Shown here: one piece after another, positions 62,640 through 64,000 of the stretch | How the letters are laid out: each line of letters begins with the position of its first letter | How positions within the stretch are numbered: the first letter of the stretch is position 1 | Assembly (NCBI RefSeq): GCF_900141755.1 | Contig: NZ_LT670844.1 | Coordinates: forward strand, 1,674,001 to 1,738,000 | DNA from: Bradyrhizobium lablabi | GTDB taxonomy: Bacteria > Pseudomonadota > Alphaproteobacteria > Rhizobiales > Xanthobacteraceae | Direction of reading: 5' to 3' | DNA length: 64,000 nucleotides | Notes under the pieces: generated by a model | What the model saw: the letters and a program-made list of their open reading frames with translations, nothing else | Told to the model about the DNA's origin: nothing | The model's database searches: none | Position numbers and translations under genes: made by a program

Positions 62640-62983
62640 CGAACAGCTCCCAATGGCATTGCAACCGGTGAGTCAACAAATGCGCTTGCATTTGAGTTTA
62701 TCAGCCGACCGAGTTGCTGAAGATTTGATTTGCGATTTCTGTCCGAAAGCGTCGTTACCAAAACAAATTCCCGCTGTCGAAATGATCAAGAACAAACATG
62801 CGGCCGTCCCTAATGACTGCACCAGGCGTCTCAAAATCATCCATTAAGCCGCCGGCGCGGGGATGATTTCGGCTGCGCCCGTACAGGTCTTTTCGGCCAC
62901 AGTAAGAGATTGGCGACAATAATTCGATTCTCGGTGTTGTGTACGTCTGAAGCCGCAAACTCTATGCGAAGCTTAACTTCATT
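62640..62983. other. Intergenic region with no gene seen
   Basis: 344 bases, rather AT-rich, between two minus-strand genes. It should contain the GMC gene promoter. No RNA gene, repeat or convincing reading frame was found. Confidence 0.35.
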
Positions 62984-63994
62984 TCATGGCTTACCATAGT
63001 CCATCGGCAAGAATTGCAGCCGATCCCAGGGAAAGCCCTCGAGGATCGCGTAGGCAGGCGTAGCACCGAATATATCGTCGAACGGGTCGGGCAAGTTGCG
63101 GGTCGTCCGGCTTTTGGGGTTTTCAGCCCTTAGCGTGATTGAGCCCGCTTGGTCCCAAACGACGAAGCCATAGATCTGCGCCGCGCGCGCAATCGCTTTA
63201 CCGATCGGATGCATCTTAAGACTGTCCACGTCGACAGCAGGATCTAAACGAAAGCGAAGCCCCTCTGGAATCCCATTCTTGTCATTTTCTGCGTCGCCGT
63301 CGGAACGATTTGCCGGCCATGACACAACCGACGCCTTTACCGCTTTCACCAGCGAGATGCCCATCACGTGATTGATCTTTTTCTTCATTAGTTCGTCGAT
63401 ACTTAATTGTCCGCCCAGGAAGGGCAATCCGGTCGCGGTTGTCCCATATGGAAAGGGCCAAATACCTGGATTACCAGAGGCCTTATCCATCCTCCCTCCC
63501 CAGCACGCCTCCCAGGCTCCGTCGATCTTTCGGGCCACCCAGAATTCCCAGATCTGGTCCGTGGCGGGTCTATAGACCGTCATTTCCGCGTCGGTTCCAT
63601 CTGCCGGCTGCGCATAGGCTGGAATGGGGACTGACTTCCACTTTTCAGCAAGACTCGGATCAATACTTCCTTTTTTTTGGCAGTCCCACGGTCGCACCAC
63701 CACGCCTTGCGTGTTTTCGTCCGCGACATAGACTGGGCTGGCATACTTGACCGTGTTGATCGAAACCGTACCGTAATAGGATCGCTTCTGCCGGAGGAAT
63801 TCGCGCACGAACAGGTTCGAATTGGGGTGAATTGGCGCGTCGGGCGGCAGTGGCTTGTACCAAAAGCTTTCCGGCGAGAATACTTGAGCCGGTACCTTTG
63901 GCACCGATTGCGCTAACGCAACGGGCGGGACCGGCATAATGGCGCATATGCCCAGCATGGCAAATTTAGCGTACCGTGATGGCAATAAAGCCAT
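62984..63994 (-). CDS. Exported protein of unknown function
   Basis: A 336-residue protein with a signal peptide (AMLGICAIMPVPPVALAQ, cleavage near residue 29). The mature part has FWYKPLPPDAPIHPNSN, DQIWEFWVARKIDGAW, the stretch GIWPFPYGTTATGLPFLGGQ and MGISLVKAVKASVVSWPANRSDG, then YGFVVWDQAG near the end. I recall similar exported proteins in actinobacteria and soil proteobacteria, without a known function; the aromatic-rich motifs suggest carbohydrate binding, which is a guess. The ATG at 63994 lies at the very edge of the window, so its upstream signals are not visible. Confidence 0.75.
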   Translation of the reverse strand: MALLPSRYAKFAMLGICAIMPVPPVALAQSVPKVPAQVFSPESFWYKPLPPDAPIHPNSNLFVREFLRQKRSYYGTVSINTVKYASPVYVADENTQGVVVRPWDCQKKGSIDPSLAEKWKSVPIPAYAQPADGTDAEMTVYRPATDQIWEFWVARKIDGAWEACWGGRMDKASGNPGIWPFPYGTTATGLPFLGGQLSIDELMKKKINHVMGISLVKAVKASVVSWPANRSDGDAENDKNGIPEGLRFRLDPAVDVDSLKMHPIGKAIARAAQIYGFVVWDQAGSITLRAENPKSRTTRNLPDPFDDIFGATPAYAILEGFPWDRLQFLPMDYGKP

Positions 63995-64000
63995 TAGTCC

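Overview
The window looks like chromosomal DNA of a Bradyrhizobium-type alphaproteobacterium (order Hyphomicrobiales). It is GC-rich, uses GTG and TTG starts, and has many RR-type (Tat) export signals. It carries typical rhizobial genes (dctA behind a sigma-54 promoter, ATP-type pckA) and large palindromic intergenic repeats of the kind I know from Bradyrhizobium. This assignment is inference from protein families and repeat style. No rRNA, tRNA, CRISPR array, prophage or intact insertion sequence was seen.

Bases 1-37,400 form a large nitrogen-scavenging region for purines, ureides and related amides. Four ABC importers lie here: one Liv-type system (864-5350) and three BMP/nucleoside-type systems (8995-13654, 16571-21953, 24411-29117). 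Each sits beside a different hydrolase: a cytosine-deaminase-like amidohydrolase (cut by the window edge), an AtzG/AtzE/AtzH-like trio (hpxX, hpxY, hpxZ), a biuret-amidohydrolase-like cysteine hydrolase followed by a nucleoside deaminase, and an 8-oxoguanine deaminase. A nearly full urate route follows: xanthine dehydrogenase, urate oxidase, a fused OHCU decarboxylase/HIU hydrolase, PuuE allantoinase, allantoate amidohydrolase, and a DUF3830 protein of unknown role. I found -24/-12 (sigma-54) promoters in front of several of these units, two of them divergent between dctA and the Liv operon. This suggests nitrogen-responsive control of the whole block.

Bases 37,500-51,400 are mixed: small exported proteins, a structured repeat-rich gap, and a run of exported proteins (M20 peptidase, RidA-type imine deaminase, cytochrome c, flavin amine oxidase) that looks like a periplasmic amine-oxidation module. 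Then come a cyclase-family hydrolase, a tripartite-transporter binding protein, a YCII/HxlR locus with a perfect palindrome in its promoter region, and pckA.

Bases 51,600-64,000 look like an accessory surface or secretion region: a VanZ-like protein, small two-cysteine exported proteins, a 1211-residue GH5 enzyme with Ig-like and tryptophan-rich repeats, galE, a family 2 glycosyltransferase, a GMC oxidoreductase and an unknown exported protein. Several reading frames here have no informative relatives that I can recall.
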